A DNA stretch of 64,000 bases, from positions 346,456-410,455 of the forward strand of contig JAGQDJ010000021.1 in NCBI GenBank assembly GCA_022885665.1, read 5' to 3'. The translations under genes were made by a program, and so were the position numbers. Of this stretch, positions 21,011-33,800 are shown piece by piece; position 1 is the stretch's first letter; every line of letters starts with the position of its first letter. The notes beneath the pieces are model-generated. The model was not told the DNA's origin. It did not search any database and saw only the letters and a list, made by a program, of their open reading frames with translations. Origin of the DNA: Triops longicaudatus (Eukaryota; Arthropoda; Branchiopoda; Notostraca; Triopsidae).

Positions 21011-21855
21011 TCATTCATTTACACGATGCTTATAGGGACGCATCTGTGGTTCACGTCTGTCACTTTTCTTCCAACGCAAATTCCAAGGATCATCCAGCAA
21101 TTCAGGGTACTGAGCAATTGAATGTGCTAATTCTGCCTTATAATTTGTGACGTGGTTATCCTTCAATAACTGTTCAGCTTCAGCATTGGTCCAAGCATTC
21201 ACGGGTATGCCACCTCGTTTCAACAAATTCTGTTCCCGGTGCCAAAACTTGCGCACAGCTAATTTCGCTGCATGTCGCCACAGCCGGTCCAGCTCCGTCG
21301 TCGGTTTCGAACCATAGTGTACGTGTAAAGTACCAAAGCCAGCACTAACTTTAATTTCTTTGCTGGATTCGCCGTCACTGTCAATGTCATGTACCGACAC
21401 ATTCACTTGACTACCTAAACGGTTCAGTTGAGCTAAATCGTCACTAGCTTTGGCTAATCCTTCCTTAAATACGTGCAATGTATCCAAATGATGCGCTGGA
21501 CTTGTCACGTTCATCCAAATCGAAGCATTCAATATAGAAACAAACACGTCTCTATAAACAGTGTTCGCAGTCGAGGTCGTTTCGATACGAGCACGTTCGC
21601 GATCCCGCACCAGCAAGATCCCTTTCCCGAGCACGGATGGATACGAAGCTATCACCGGCGAAACCAAATGATTCGTCCAAGAAGGTGCATTTAGGCTAGG
21701 ACTATTTTGCAACCCTCCTAATACAGGACTCAAAAGTGAAGGCAAGAACTTCGCACCGGTATTCGCTGACAGCGGTGGCCACTTCAGCAAAGAAGGAGAA
21801 GGCAAAGGCTGGGCGGCTGCCGGATAGCCAAATCGACTAAACCAATCTTGCACAT
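21011..21855 (-). CDS. Ten-m: Teneurin terminal exon (C-terminal toxin-like and TCAP-like region)
   Basis: VQDWFSRFGYPAAAQ opens the linker after the Rhs cap. LHVHYGSKPTTELDRLW..AVRKFWHREQ and AWTNAEAEQLLKDNHVTNY align with the vertebrate C terminus (AWTEGEKQQLLSTGRVQGY), annotated there as a degenerate Tox-GHH nuclease fold ending in the TCAP segment. The tail runs about 10-15 residues past the vertebrate end and is basic. Stop TGA at 21011-21013. Confidence 0.94.
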
Positions 21856-24800
21856 CTATAATAAAAATAATATAAATACAAATTCACGGATAATTTCAAA
21901 AATAAATTAATTAAAGTTTATGAACAAACTCGAAAAGCATGCTGAAAATAAAATTGTAAAAGCCACGTTTGTTAAACATAAAAAAAAAGAAAAATGAAGA
22001 AAAAATGTCATCTTGCTTACTTGTCATGTCCGAAGGCGTGTGACCAAAGTTGTTCCAGTTCAAAGGGTCATTACCATGCAAGCGGTACAGGTGCAGCTTC
22101 TCAGGCTCGTAAATATTGTTTAATACATCTGAGAAGGTAGGAGCCAGCCACTGACCAATTAATGGATCATAAACCTTGCCTTCTGGCATGTGTACCAAGC
22201 CCGTGAGTGGATCCACCAGCCCACCGCACCAGTCGACCGGTAGGTAAAAGTACGGATTGGTATTGTACACAAGATGCCCGTATGGTGACCGAACCAGTTC
22301 TTGGACAATTTCTCCGTACTGGTTAAAAAGAACCAAAGGAGTTCCGCATTGATCTGTCGCTACGTAGTACCGCTGCCGCAAAATTTGTGCGTACATTATG
22401 TGGCCTAGATCGTTGTACATAAGCCAAGTGACTTTCAGATCCCGGGGGTTAAAGATGTGCGTAAGACGGTTAGGATGATCTGGGTCTGCGTAGAAAAACT
22501 GCGTAACGTTGCCGTGATGGTCCTTACGAGCTACCAGTCGCTTATGGTGATCGTACGTGTAGCGCACGTCCAGTACACCCCGTTTGGTAACGCGAACAAG
22601 CAAGCCCGATGCTGACCATTGGAACCGTTCTTCTCTCGCGTTCTGAATAACCTGTCCAGCCTCGTCGTACTGATAAAGGCCTTCACCAAACTTGACCAAA
22701 CGGTCCAAAGTGTTGTGCTGCATCGGAATGTTGTTGCCTCTGTAGTTAAGTTTGGCAAGGTTGCCATGCGGATCGTAGTTAAAACGCCACGACTCGGCTG
22801 CATCCACGTGTACGAGCTGTCCATCTTCATCGTAGGTATAATTTTTCACGTTAACGTACGGTTTGACACCCACATATCGAGTGTAACTTCTCGTTTGGTT
22901 GATACGGCCTCGTTGGTCGTACGAGTACTCTAGCCGGAATACTTCGGTGTTGTGGAAGTGCAGCGTCACTTTATCCACGTCGAGGTAGGCATTTCGTGAA
23001 CGGACAAAGGTCGCACTTCCATCGAAAATAGAAGTTTCGTTCAACCGCATGCGGGAAATTTTAAAAGGTCCGATTTGTTCCAACAGTCCAGTTTTGCCGT
23101 TATAATAAAGCGTATAGTCCGGTACTGTTTGTCCACCGACGCGAGCTTTAATACGAGTAATTCTTGCAAGGTGGTCTCTTTCGTAGGAGAAGATTGCCCC
23201 GGCTAGGCCAGTGCGCAAGCCATATTCCCATTTCTGCTCTTGGATTACTACTTGGGTCTTCGATTCGACCTTAATTTCGTAGTCTTTGTCGCTAATGATC
23301 ACGTCCTGACCCGATTTTTTATAGTGATACTCCACTTTCCGGTCGCCACTCACTTGCTCAGTCACGCGGTTCTGGTCGTCATATCGGTATAAAGTCCTTC
23401 CGCTGTCCCCAGGATGTACCGTCAATACGAGCAAGCCTTCGGCGTTATAGTGCTGCATAAAAGGGGAAGTAAAGCCCGGGGGATAGTAAACGTACTTTAT
23501 CACGCCAAAAGACATATGCATGGCGAAATTGTGCCTAGAACCGCTGGGTAACGACACCTAATATTATTAAAGAAAATCGTATTAGTCTTTCTTTTTCCTT
23601 ATGCTTAGTCTTCTAATTTTATTTATTATTTTTATATGTTCAATTTACTTGTCGCAATGCATCGCTGTCGTCATAATGATATGTGTAACCCCTCCCGGAA
23701 CCCAGAGTAATTCGCACCGGCTAAAGATACAATACCATGATAATTAATGCAATCTACTTCTTGCGAGTTTCTGCGAGCTCATTACCATTTGATTTTGACC
23801 ATAACTCAAGGTCCTGGAGTTCGACTCATCCTTGTAACGAATTTCAGCCAAGTTGTTTCGCGTATCGTAGCTGTACAGAGTTTGCCTACTGCCCCACGTC
23901 CTCGCAGCGACTTTTCCGTGACTGGCGAACACAAAAGAAAAAAAATTGAGTTCAGCTACAAGGCTTTGGTGGAGAGGGTTGATAAGTTACTTGTCTAAAG
24001 TGAAGCGGAGGGCATGGAACCCTGAAGGAGGTCTCCATTCCTTGGGTCTGTCGGTGGGGTCGCAGACCACGGACAAGAGTAAAGTGCGATCGGTATCGTA
24101 AAAGCTCCCGCAGTCCAAAGCTCCTAGGTGGACGCCGGTACCGTGCTCCTTTTCAATGGTTATTATGGGAGCTCCGTTCAAATTAGAGCCTTGGGATCTT
24201 AGGAAAGACGATTGATTGCCCCACATCCAGGACTGATGAATTCCGGAGGCCTCGACAGCCCGGATATAGCGATAGTTGGGGTAGTCAATGATGATCGTAC
24301 CGTTGGGGAACGGTTTTACGTTACAATTTAGGGTTGGAGTTTGCCATGTCAACGAATGGTCATTATCATTTAAGTCCACATAGACCGGAGCGTGCTGATT
24401 CCTTCGGATTTCCACTCGCATCATCCGTGGCGATAAAACGCGGAGGGCAAACCGGTAATACTCGCCATCGGGTAAAACGACTTGGCTTAAGCGGCCATAA
24501 GCATCGTAATGGTACACATAGGACAAATCCGAAAGTGACTTGCCAGTCAGCAACATACTTTGCGGATGGTAATCAAACCGCATGGCTATGGCGCTCGAAA
24601 TGTTCAAATTTGTCAAGGTATGCATTCGGGAAATGACTGTGTGCAGTTTGGCACCACCTGAAGTTTCCAACGTCGTAACTTGATCGTTATAGTCCCTCAA
24701 AAGCGAGACTTTATGACCAACACCCGTCGTTACCTTAGAACAAAATCAATAAATAATAATTAAATAAAAGAAAATAGAGACAACATTTAAAAATTGGATT

Positions 24801-27800
24801 ATCTCAAAACTTACAACTGAAAGCTTGCCAAGGACGGTGTTTTTGCTGTACTGGAACGAGTAAAGAATGTTATTGGTTTCCTTGTCTTTGGTGGCCAAAT
24901 GCTGCCCGTAGCGATTGAACGTGTACTCTTCTTGCGACTGAGGCCAATGGATTCGATATTCACCGCTAGGATCTGCCTTGGGTAGCGCGAATTCTAGCGC
25001 AAGAATTTGCAAATTTAAGGCATCGGCTGTATACAAGGTCCCATCTGGGGTCAACGCTAACGACACGACTCCCAGACTGCACGGCGAGGCAACTGGTGCA
25101 GACCACTGTAGCGATTACAAAGGAAAATATACTGAATGAGTGAATTCCTTAAATAATCGAAAACATGTTTTAAAAACAGGGCTTTTACATTAAACTGATT
25201 AAATAAGAGAAAAGCGAGCTTACTTGTTTGCTTGACGTGGAAGTGTTGGCGCACTGCAATAAACTGAATTTACCCGTGGATGTCACATGATAAATGTGTC
25301 CGATATTAGGGTTATTCTGGGACTTTTGGGTGGCATATAAATCTCCATTAGGAGAAAAGGCAAGAGATGTAAAGGTGGATTTCAAGTTGGCAGCCACCGA
25401 GGGATTTGAGCCAGTGGCAGGGCAATGCAGCGGAGAACCCACGACGCGATGTACCATGCCTTCGGGCGACAATCGATAAACCACGCCTTGATCCAAAAAG
25501 TGCAAACTATTGTCTAATGGATTCAACAGTAACTCGCTCGGCCAGACTGGTTGAAACTGTGTCGGAACACAAAAAGGAAAAGAATTCAACCAAAATTAAT
25601 ATATCGCTAATTCCAAGACGACAGTATTACTTCGTCCTTGGGAACGGGTTGGCAGGGTGGTGGCACCATTTTATCGATGACAGATCCTATGGGGCTGCCG
25701 AGTAACGTTTTCATTGTACCGTGAGCATCCACGATCCGGATAGAGGGACCATCAGCAATATAAAGCACTTTGTCGGCGGACACAGCAATACCCTGTGGAT
25801 AGGACAATTTCGCTTGTAAGGCAGGCCCGCCCTCGCCGCATTGGTTAGCGTCAGCAGGATGACACGCTTCTCCAGTTCCGGCCACCACTTCATAATTCAT
25901 TGTCAAATCGAGTCCTTGCAGGCCCATCGGTCCTGTGCCTGGCTCGTCGCCTAATGCTGAAATTCGCCAGATCTGCCTGCGAGCACTGTGACTCAAATAG
26001 AGTGATCCGTCTGCCGGAGACACTGCCAAATGGTAGGACGAGCTGTACCCGCCTTCCAAACCACTAAAATCCGAAACAATATATAAATCATTACTAAAAA
26101 ATATCTACGATTGAAGAGTAATTCATACTTCAACTGTAGAACCGTGTAGACTTTGCCTTCGGGAGTCCAACGTCTTATAAGGTCAAAGTCAGCTATATAC
26201 AAGGAGCCTTCACCACCGGCAGCAAGTGCAATAGGTCGCAAAAGCAAAGCTGTGTTGCCGGTACTCACGCCGCCACATTGGAGACACGGAAAGGGGCGTG
26301 GTTTGCCCAACTGACCCAAAATGGGGGTAGGTATCCGCGGGTAATCCCTAAAATGCAATTTGGCTCCATCGCCCCTTTGCACAATTCCCTCGTGGAAATT
26401 GTAATGATGATGGATGTTGAGATTCCAACCTCCCACGTCGGAGATATCGACATCAAAACCGGGAACAGAGGCGGTACGCGTGACGCGCAGCGGTAGGCTG
26501 CAGTCTTCAAAAGTGTATGACACATGGATGATGGCTTCCACTAGGCCGTACACTTTTTGCCGGTACACATTGTGTCGATCCCACGCAAACGTATAAGAAA
26601 GGTTGGCATCGGCTTCGAAAGTCCGTGAAAAAATGCTGCCCTCAATGACGATACGCAGTTCTATGGAAATCAATGAAGCGGGCAAGACTTCCGGGGTGAG
26701 CAGGAACACCAACAGCGAAGTGTAACCCGGTCCCGACGAGGAATGGTACAGCAAATGAAGGTCTGAGCCAGGAATGGAGACGGATTCTTGAAGAACCTGA
26801 AATATCACACGCAACAAACACAATGTGAGAAGCTGATACGAAAACTCTGTTTCTGAAATAACATTTGCCAACAAAAAGCAAATGCTCTCCCTAAACCATG
26901 AAAAAAAAAAAAAAATTAAATTTAAAAAAAAATATAAACCAAGTAAAAAAAAAAGTCGATCTCCAGGAGATTTCTCACCACGGAATTTGATCAGGATATT
27001 GAACAAAAGGGAAAAAATCAGTAGCGAAAAATAAAATAATAAATCACGAATAAATAAGGAGTCGAGAGCAAAATCGTCACATACAAGGATTTATGGAAAA
27101 CTTCCTACGAAACTCGAGCTTTAGGTTGAACCTCGTGGCTTGATTTTCGTGAAAAGTTCTGGGACTTACTTGGGCTTCGGCGTAAATTTTGCTTCTGGTG
27201 CTGTCACCACCCATGAGTTCGTGCTTGTGCATGGTTATTACAACAGGGTCCAGAGTTGATGCTTGTACGTGTGCAGGACATGTGACAGCCGGGGTGCTGA
27301 TTAAATACGAGGGATAAGCATTGGAATGCAGAGGAGTGTGATCCCGGGCGACATCGTCTGCATGTCTTAGTACAATTGTCTCCAAGACCATAATACGATT
27401 CCACGGGGTTACAACCGAACGTGTTTCAGGTTTGAAAGGACTCCTTTGGAACTGTAAAGTAACAGCTCCACCCCCGTTGACCAACATGTCAAACCTACAA
27501 CCATTTCCGTTACATACGATTCCAAAATGCAACTCTCAATGTCAATACGTACCATCCTCCGTAACGCGTTAGCGTAAAGCCCAAACGCGGTTGACGTTCT
27601 ACGGACACACGTACTCCGATAATCCCCAGGCCTTGGGTCGTCACTACGCGTCCGCGAAGTACCGAGACGCGCCTGCAAAATCAAACGCATTAAAAACTTA
27701 CTTTTTGGATCAATAGTTTTGTCAGGAAAATTACAGATATTATACTGTGATTTTTTTAGGTCAAAAGTAAAGTTTTGTACAGAAAAACTAAAAAAGTTAA

Positions 27801-30800
27801 AAAGGGGCAAATATTATGATACGTTCTAATGCAGGAACCCGAGAGTCCGTAATAAAGAAATTCATGCTTGTCTATCAGGCCAGGAACTACCAGACTAATG
27901 GGCTCCTAACAAGAGAGATAAATTGTTTATATAAAAGTTGATGACCATACAATAGTGGCATGCTAAGTTCTACACATGCATTCAAACGTTCGATCGACAT
28001 CAGTGACCGGATCTCTAGTGAATCACGAAACCTTGCACTTCTGGTTAAATTTTCTGCAGGACCAAAGGGGTGGAAAATGCTTCGGTTTTTTAGTAGCCCG
28101 TCTATACAGCGTCCGAAGCCTGGGCTATATTACAGGAATGCCATTATTTTAAAAAGTACGGGTAAAAAGGGGCAAATGTCAAGGGTGGAAAATTGCAGGT
28201 TCAAATGGGGAGGGGGAAAAGGTAGCTCAAGGAATATGCGATATTTGAGTCGGAATGGAGCCAATTTTATGAAAAGTAATGAATCCAAGCTGAAGGAGGG
28301 GAACAATTTTTTTTTTTCCAACCGGGGAGGCAACGTGTCTTCTCTTTCAGATACGCTGTTTTACAGTGGTGCCAGTGCCAACTATCGAGTGCTATGTAGA
28401 TAAAGGTGGTCAAACGGGGGAAGGAGTAGAAATGAGGCCATAGCACTTCGTTTTTCCAATGGATGGGGAGAAATATACGTACAGTACGTAAAAAAATTAA
28501 TAAATGTACAGGGTGAGGGGATGTATATCCAAGAAGGGTAAAACAGTTAATAAAGTAAGTCGCTATGTCCATTTAGCGCTTTACTTTATGTTATGTACAG
28601 CAGGTATGAAACTCGTAACGAAAAAAACGGAAAACAAAAACTGGTGAATCGTAAAAAACGTTTAAAAGTACTATGGAAGAGTCTTTTAAGGGTTTTCAAG
28701 CCACAAAGAGTGGGCAAAGGTGTGCTTTTTTTAGTTTGACTAAACAAGACTGGCTTTTATGTGTATAGCAACTGTATCCAAATAAAAAAAAATGTTGGAT
28801 ATATAAAAAAGGGTATTTGAAGTGTGTTGGGCTTGAACGTGGACTTACCGCGGGACGAAGGAATTCCAGAATTGACTGGCATCGAAGAGCATAATATAAA
28901 GTTCGTTGTTGAGATTATGAGGTCGAGAAGGCACGGATGTTAGAATATAACATTTACGAAGGTTAGGAATGGTTGAAAGAAGAGGAAAAAAGTTGGGGAA
29001 CCGAAGGTAGTACAAGGACATATAAAAATTCGCAGTTAAAAACTTGGATCGCACTCAAAAAAAGTGACTTGAAGAAATATCCAACCCCTTTCTCTCTCAC
29101 ACACGCACCATCACACAACAGCACGCTAGGGTTATTAAAAAGAATATAAGAACAAAGTTTTTCTTAAGAAATCGACGAAGATAGTAAAAGAGGATAATCT
29201 CGTACTAAAACTAGGCTCAAACGCAACTATAGCAGAAAAAAGACACCCAATTTAGTTTTACTCGAAAACGGAGTTAATTATGGACAGACCCAACGTCCCT
29301 CCGTTATTTCGGTCAAGTTCTAGCGAAGAATATAAGGCAAGAGCAATACCGAGTCTTTTGCTAAAGACAAAATTTAGAAAAAAAATGAAGAACACCATCG
29401 AAAGTTGAAAGTAAGAAAGTTACACTGAGACAATTCATTTTTTCTTTTATGATTAATCATGTATCCCTTAATGGTTCACCCGTAAGGGAACAATAACGTT
29501 TGGAGAAAAAGGATTTAAGATAAGATCTTACCTTTCACTGTATTCATCCTTGTGCGCATAGCTCTGTACGGCATTATCTTCGACTAGAAATCGAACGCGA
29601 TGAAAAAAGGCAGCCGTGACGGCTGGGGGCTGTTTCCGCAATAAGACATCGGCCGGATCCGCGGAAGCTAGACACATGAGATGATCACTACAGGAGACGC
29701 TGCCACAACAGTCCGAGTCGGCACAATCCACCAGCCCGTCTAAAAAATGAACACCATTAATGAAACAAATACCTTACTTATGCAGTTCAGATATAGCCAA
29801 CTTCTCTACCGAACTTGTATTATAAACATGTCAATAGCTGCCAAAAAATAGCAACCGTTGATCCCTTACGGAAAATTATCTAACTTTTCATCTTTGCAAA
29901 TGGGTATTGCCGGCGCGCAAGCCCAACTACAGAGTTTATCATGCAAAGAATTCGGCAAAGGAAAAGGGTTGGTATGTATGCATGACAACGGCAAAGTTTT
30001 CTCCCGACTTTTAAGGATACTAATTTCGTCCAAAGAGACAAAGAATGGGCGAGAAAAAAGGATTGAAACCCAAACGGCGCTGTAAATGACAACAATCAAC
30101 TGGCTTTTCTTCACTTTCGTCTGGTAGTGGTGGGCCCAAGCATGTCCTAAGCCTCCGGCATCGAGATAAAAAGAGTAGCTTGTTTGCGTTATGGATACCA
30201 ATTTGCCAAGTTGGAAACAAGTTTTCGCCCCGGCATGGTAAAAGAGAAAGCAATAGCACTTCCACTGGAGGAGAGCGCGACTGCCTTTTTTGTCTACTTA
30301 TACACGCGGAGATGAGGGCAAGTTTTCTCAACTTTTGGAAAGAGTCGCTCAATGTGAACTGCGCACGCGTCACAGAATGGTAAGCTTTGTTGATAAACTT
30401 ATTTCTGCGTCAAAGAAACAGAAAAGAAGACGCCAATTTTCACGGGAAAACTTGCCTTCGTCTCCCTTCCGTCTTAATCACCGCTATTCATGTGTCGTCC
30501 CCATCATATCGTAAATGATCTTAACAGTAAGGGGCTTGCTGCTATATAAAAGGGGCGCACTCACAACGCCAAAGTCGACGCAACCCAACACAACACTCAT
30601 CATGCACCCTTCAATGATGGTTCACCCGTCGATCAAAATCTCGGTCTTCAAACGCATGCCGGCTTATAGCCTCATCAAAACATGGTAGTGAAGTTTAATC
30701 AAATCGGACGACTGTCTTTTGCATGATGCCTAGCCTGAGCGAAGAGAAGCTCTTTTCGGTTCTTTTCACTTTTAAAGGCAAGATCGGCTCTCTTCGAAAG

Positions 30801-33800
30801 ATTCATGCGTGAAATGGGGAAAAAATTGCTCATTATATACTGTTAGGATGAAACTAAAACTTACCCTTGTCGTTATCGATATCATCTGCACACTGGGTTT
30901 CTAAGGGAGTAGCGCAATCAGCACCTGCCCATCCTGATGCACATTGACACGTGTATAATCCATCGGAGGCTTGGACGCAAACACCTTGACCACTGCAACC
31001 CGCAGGGCAACCCACTACAGTCACATTAATAAGGTATGTGTTAGATTTATCTCATTGAGGAACGATGTTGCCAAGAAAAGGGATTCCTATGAAAAGGGAA
31101 GACTTGATTACCTATGGTACAATGTTTTCCATTGAAACCCCGGGCGCATACACAAGTTCCATTCCAACATTGACCGTGTAGGTTGCAGCGAGGATCACAG
31201 GCAATTGCTTCGCATCGCTCACCGCCCCATCCATCTTGGCACATGCATTTTCCACCGCGACAGGTACCGTGGCTGCCGCAATCCACTTCGCATTTGCTAG
31301 AAGCTGCAACGAACGGGGAATAAAAATTACATGAGGTTTCATTTATTCCTTTTATTAACGTAACACTCTACTTGGCCATTTTAGTACCATTGCTCTATAA
31401 CCAATTCAGGAGAACACGGAGTAAATGGATTTCTTACTCAAGCTTCAAGACAAGTGCACACGAAGCGAGTAGTTTGTTTCCTTTTTTTAAAGCAAAAATA
31501 AAAAATATTGGTCATTTCAATGAAGCCTGCCGTTATATTCGTCTTTCCACGTGACTTGCGCGTCTCGGCAAGCGTCGGTTAGAATAGCAGGCTACATAAA
31601 CAATCTCGAAGAAAAATACAGTAAAGGCAAGTTTCGTGTATTCTGCACTTCCTCGTAGCAAAGCCCGAGTGTTCTACTGTGCTGGTTACGACAGCTCACG
31701 GATGAAAATGGGAAACGGGAGTAAGCTATTTACTTGCGTTGCAGGTGGGTCCTTCCCAGCCTCGCTCGCATTGACATTTCTGCGACGCCATATCCCATAC
31801 GCCGTGCAAAGAACACATCCAGCGGAGACATAATCCCTGGTTTAGGCCCGACAATGATTCCGAACTAGGGATTCCTGCAACAACATTAACATTAGCATCG
31901 ACAAGCCTTTACGTGCCAAGACAAGATACAAGGGCGTGTCCAACAACGCTATCCAAAACCGTCAGTTCTTGCTGTACCGAAATCTTAAAATTCAAATGCT
32001 TCCCCAAGACAAAGTCAAATTAGCTCCATAAAATAATGAAACTAATAAGTAACGTAGAAAAATAATTAAAATAGAACGGAAAACAAAATAAACTTTAAAT
32101 GCTTGAAAGTTAACATTTACAAGAGCCGAACTTCAATTACCAAAGTAACAAATAAACAAAAGTAAATTAACATTAAGAAATAAAATTTTCATAAATAATT
32201 CTCCTAACAATAAAGTAAAGGATTGTTAAAATAAATTCATGGAACAAGGATAATAAATAAAATAGATTCATCAAGATATTAAATTTACCCCTATTATTAC
32301 TAAAAATTTCCACATTATTAGAAACAATAAAGAGAGATCTATATAGAGCAAACACATTAAGCTGGTTATAGTACTAGGAATTACTGAAGTATCCAATGTA
32401 GTAAAAACTAAGTGAGGCAGGTTTGGGTTCTCAGCACGACAGTTTTGTGTCTGAGATGTTCTCCGTCATTTGATCGCTTGTAAAGATGAGTTTGAAGGCA
32501 CCATAGCCGTATACCATGACCATTACGCGGGGCCAGAATAAAAGACGCCATAAGAGAGAAATATGTGCGATCCCTCTATATCGTACATCATGTACAGGTA
32601 CAATAAAAATACGTCGCTGTCTCCCCTTTTTTTTCTTACCCCCGTTTCGCCATATTAGGAAACATATCAAACACCTTACCCCGTACAATATCTCGACAAA
32701 ACGGCCATATTCCAGACCTTCGAGTTTTAAACTACACCACGTTACCCGAAAACCGTGGTTTCTATTAAATAACATGAAAGCAAGACAATCTTTGGATGAA
32801 ATTGACTTTTCCTGCGTTAGCAGCGAAGCCTTATCCGTATTGATCACGAAAATTATCTATATTTCAGCACACGGAAGCTGAGGAAGCCCCACAGGACGCC
32901 CAAGCCGCCTGATTTAACGAAGCTTCCTTGGCGTTACCAGGCATGGTAAAAGAATAACATTGCTACTAATAATAAGAAGACTAACACAAAAAGGGGAAGA
33001 AAGACGTAGATATATCTTGCTTTATGAAAGCTTTCCCATATGAGCGATGCGATAATCCTATTACTCTCCGGTGGCTACTGCTTTTGAACTCTAAGTAAAA
33101 AGTATAATAATGTCTCGGACAAAACATTAGCGTAGCGTAAGTAAAAGCCTTACGAACAAAAAGCTTTCTTATTAGCAGAAGTAAGGAGTCACCGAATAAC
33201 GAAAAGCTCTTTCTCCACTACTTATTCTTTCTTTTTTTGGCCATTTCCAGCAACGCCTAACGTTGGAAGATTTGCCAAGCTCCTATCTATTGCAAATGAC
33301 TCCAGCTTCACTTATTGATAATCCTCCCGTTCTTTCTTTTTGGGACTGCTCAAGGGACCATAACGCAACACAAGACAACGAAACCTAATGATCGGCGTAT
33401 CATCAAAGCGTTTTGTTAACGCCGCATCAGGCTCTTGTGATCTTCCTTCAAGTCTCTTTAATTTCTTTTTTTTTATCTTCATGGATAATCATGTTTTTCT
33501 GAACACTATAAAAAAGAGAAAAAACAGTAAAGCCAAAAGGAAGGCTCCCTCTGTGGCCAAATCCAGATGCACCCGTACCGCATCACTAGTTTGATTAAAT
33601 CGTGGGGTTCGAGTATGAGAGTTGGATAGGATACCCTTCCCTCCAGTCCAGCGGTTCAAAGCTCAATCAAACGCTCTTATGCAAGGCCTGGCGTGAACTC
33701 CTTTGCATTTCAAAGAAAAGCCGACGGCTTCATTTGAAAAATAAAAAAAAAATATTTTAAAAATCTTCCAAAGTTTAATGTAAAAAAATCGTAGAGTAAG

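Noticed and set aside
23770..23776. Alternative donor GTAGAT for teneurin exon S
   Set aside because: It would end in phase 1 and put a stop codon into the next exon; GTAATG at 23785 keeps the frame.
28845..29054. Possible extra teneurin exon upstream of the TTR-like exon
   Set aside because: The exons on either side join in phase with conserved sequence; this frame has no teneurin similarity.
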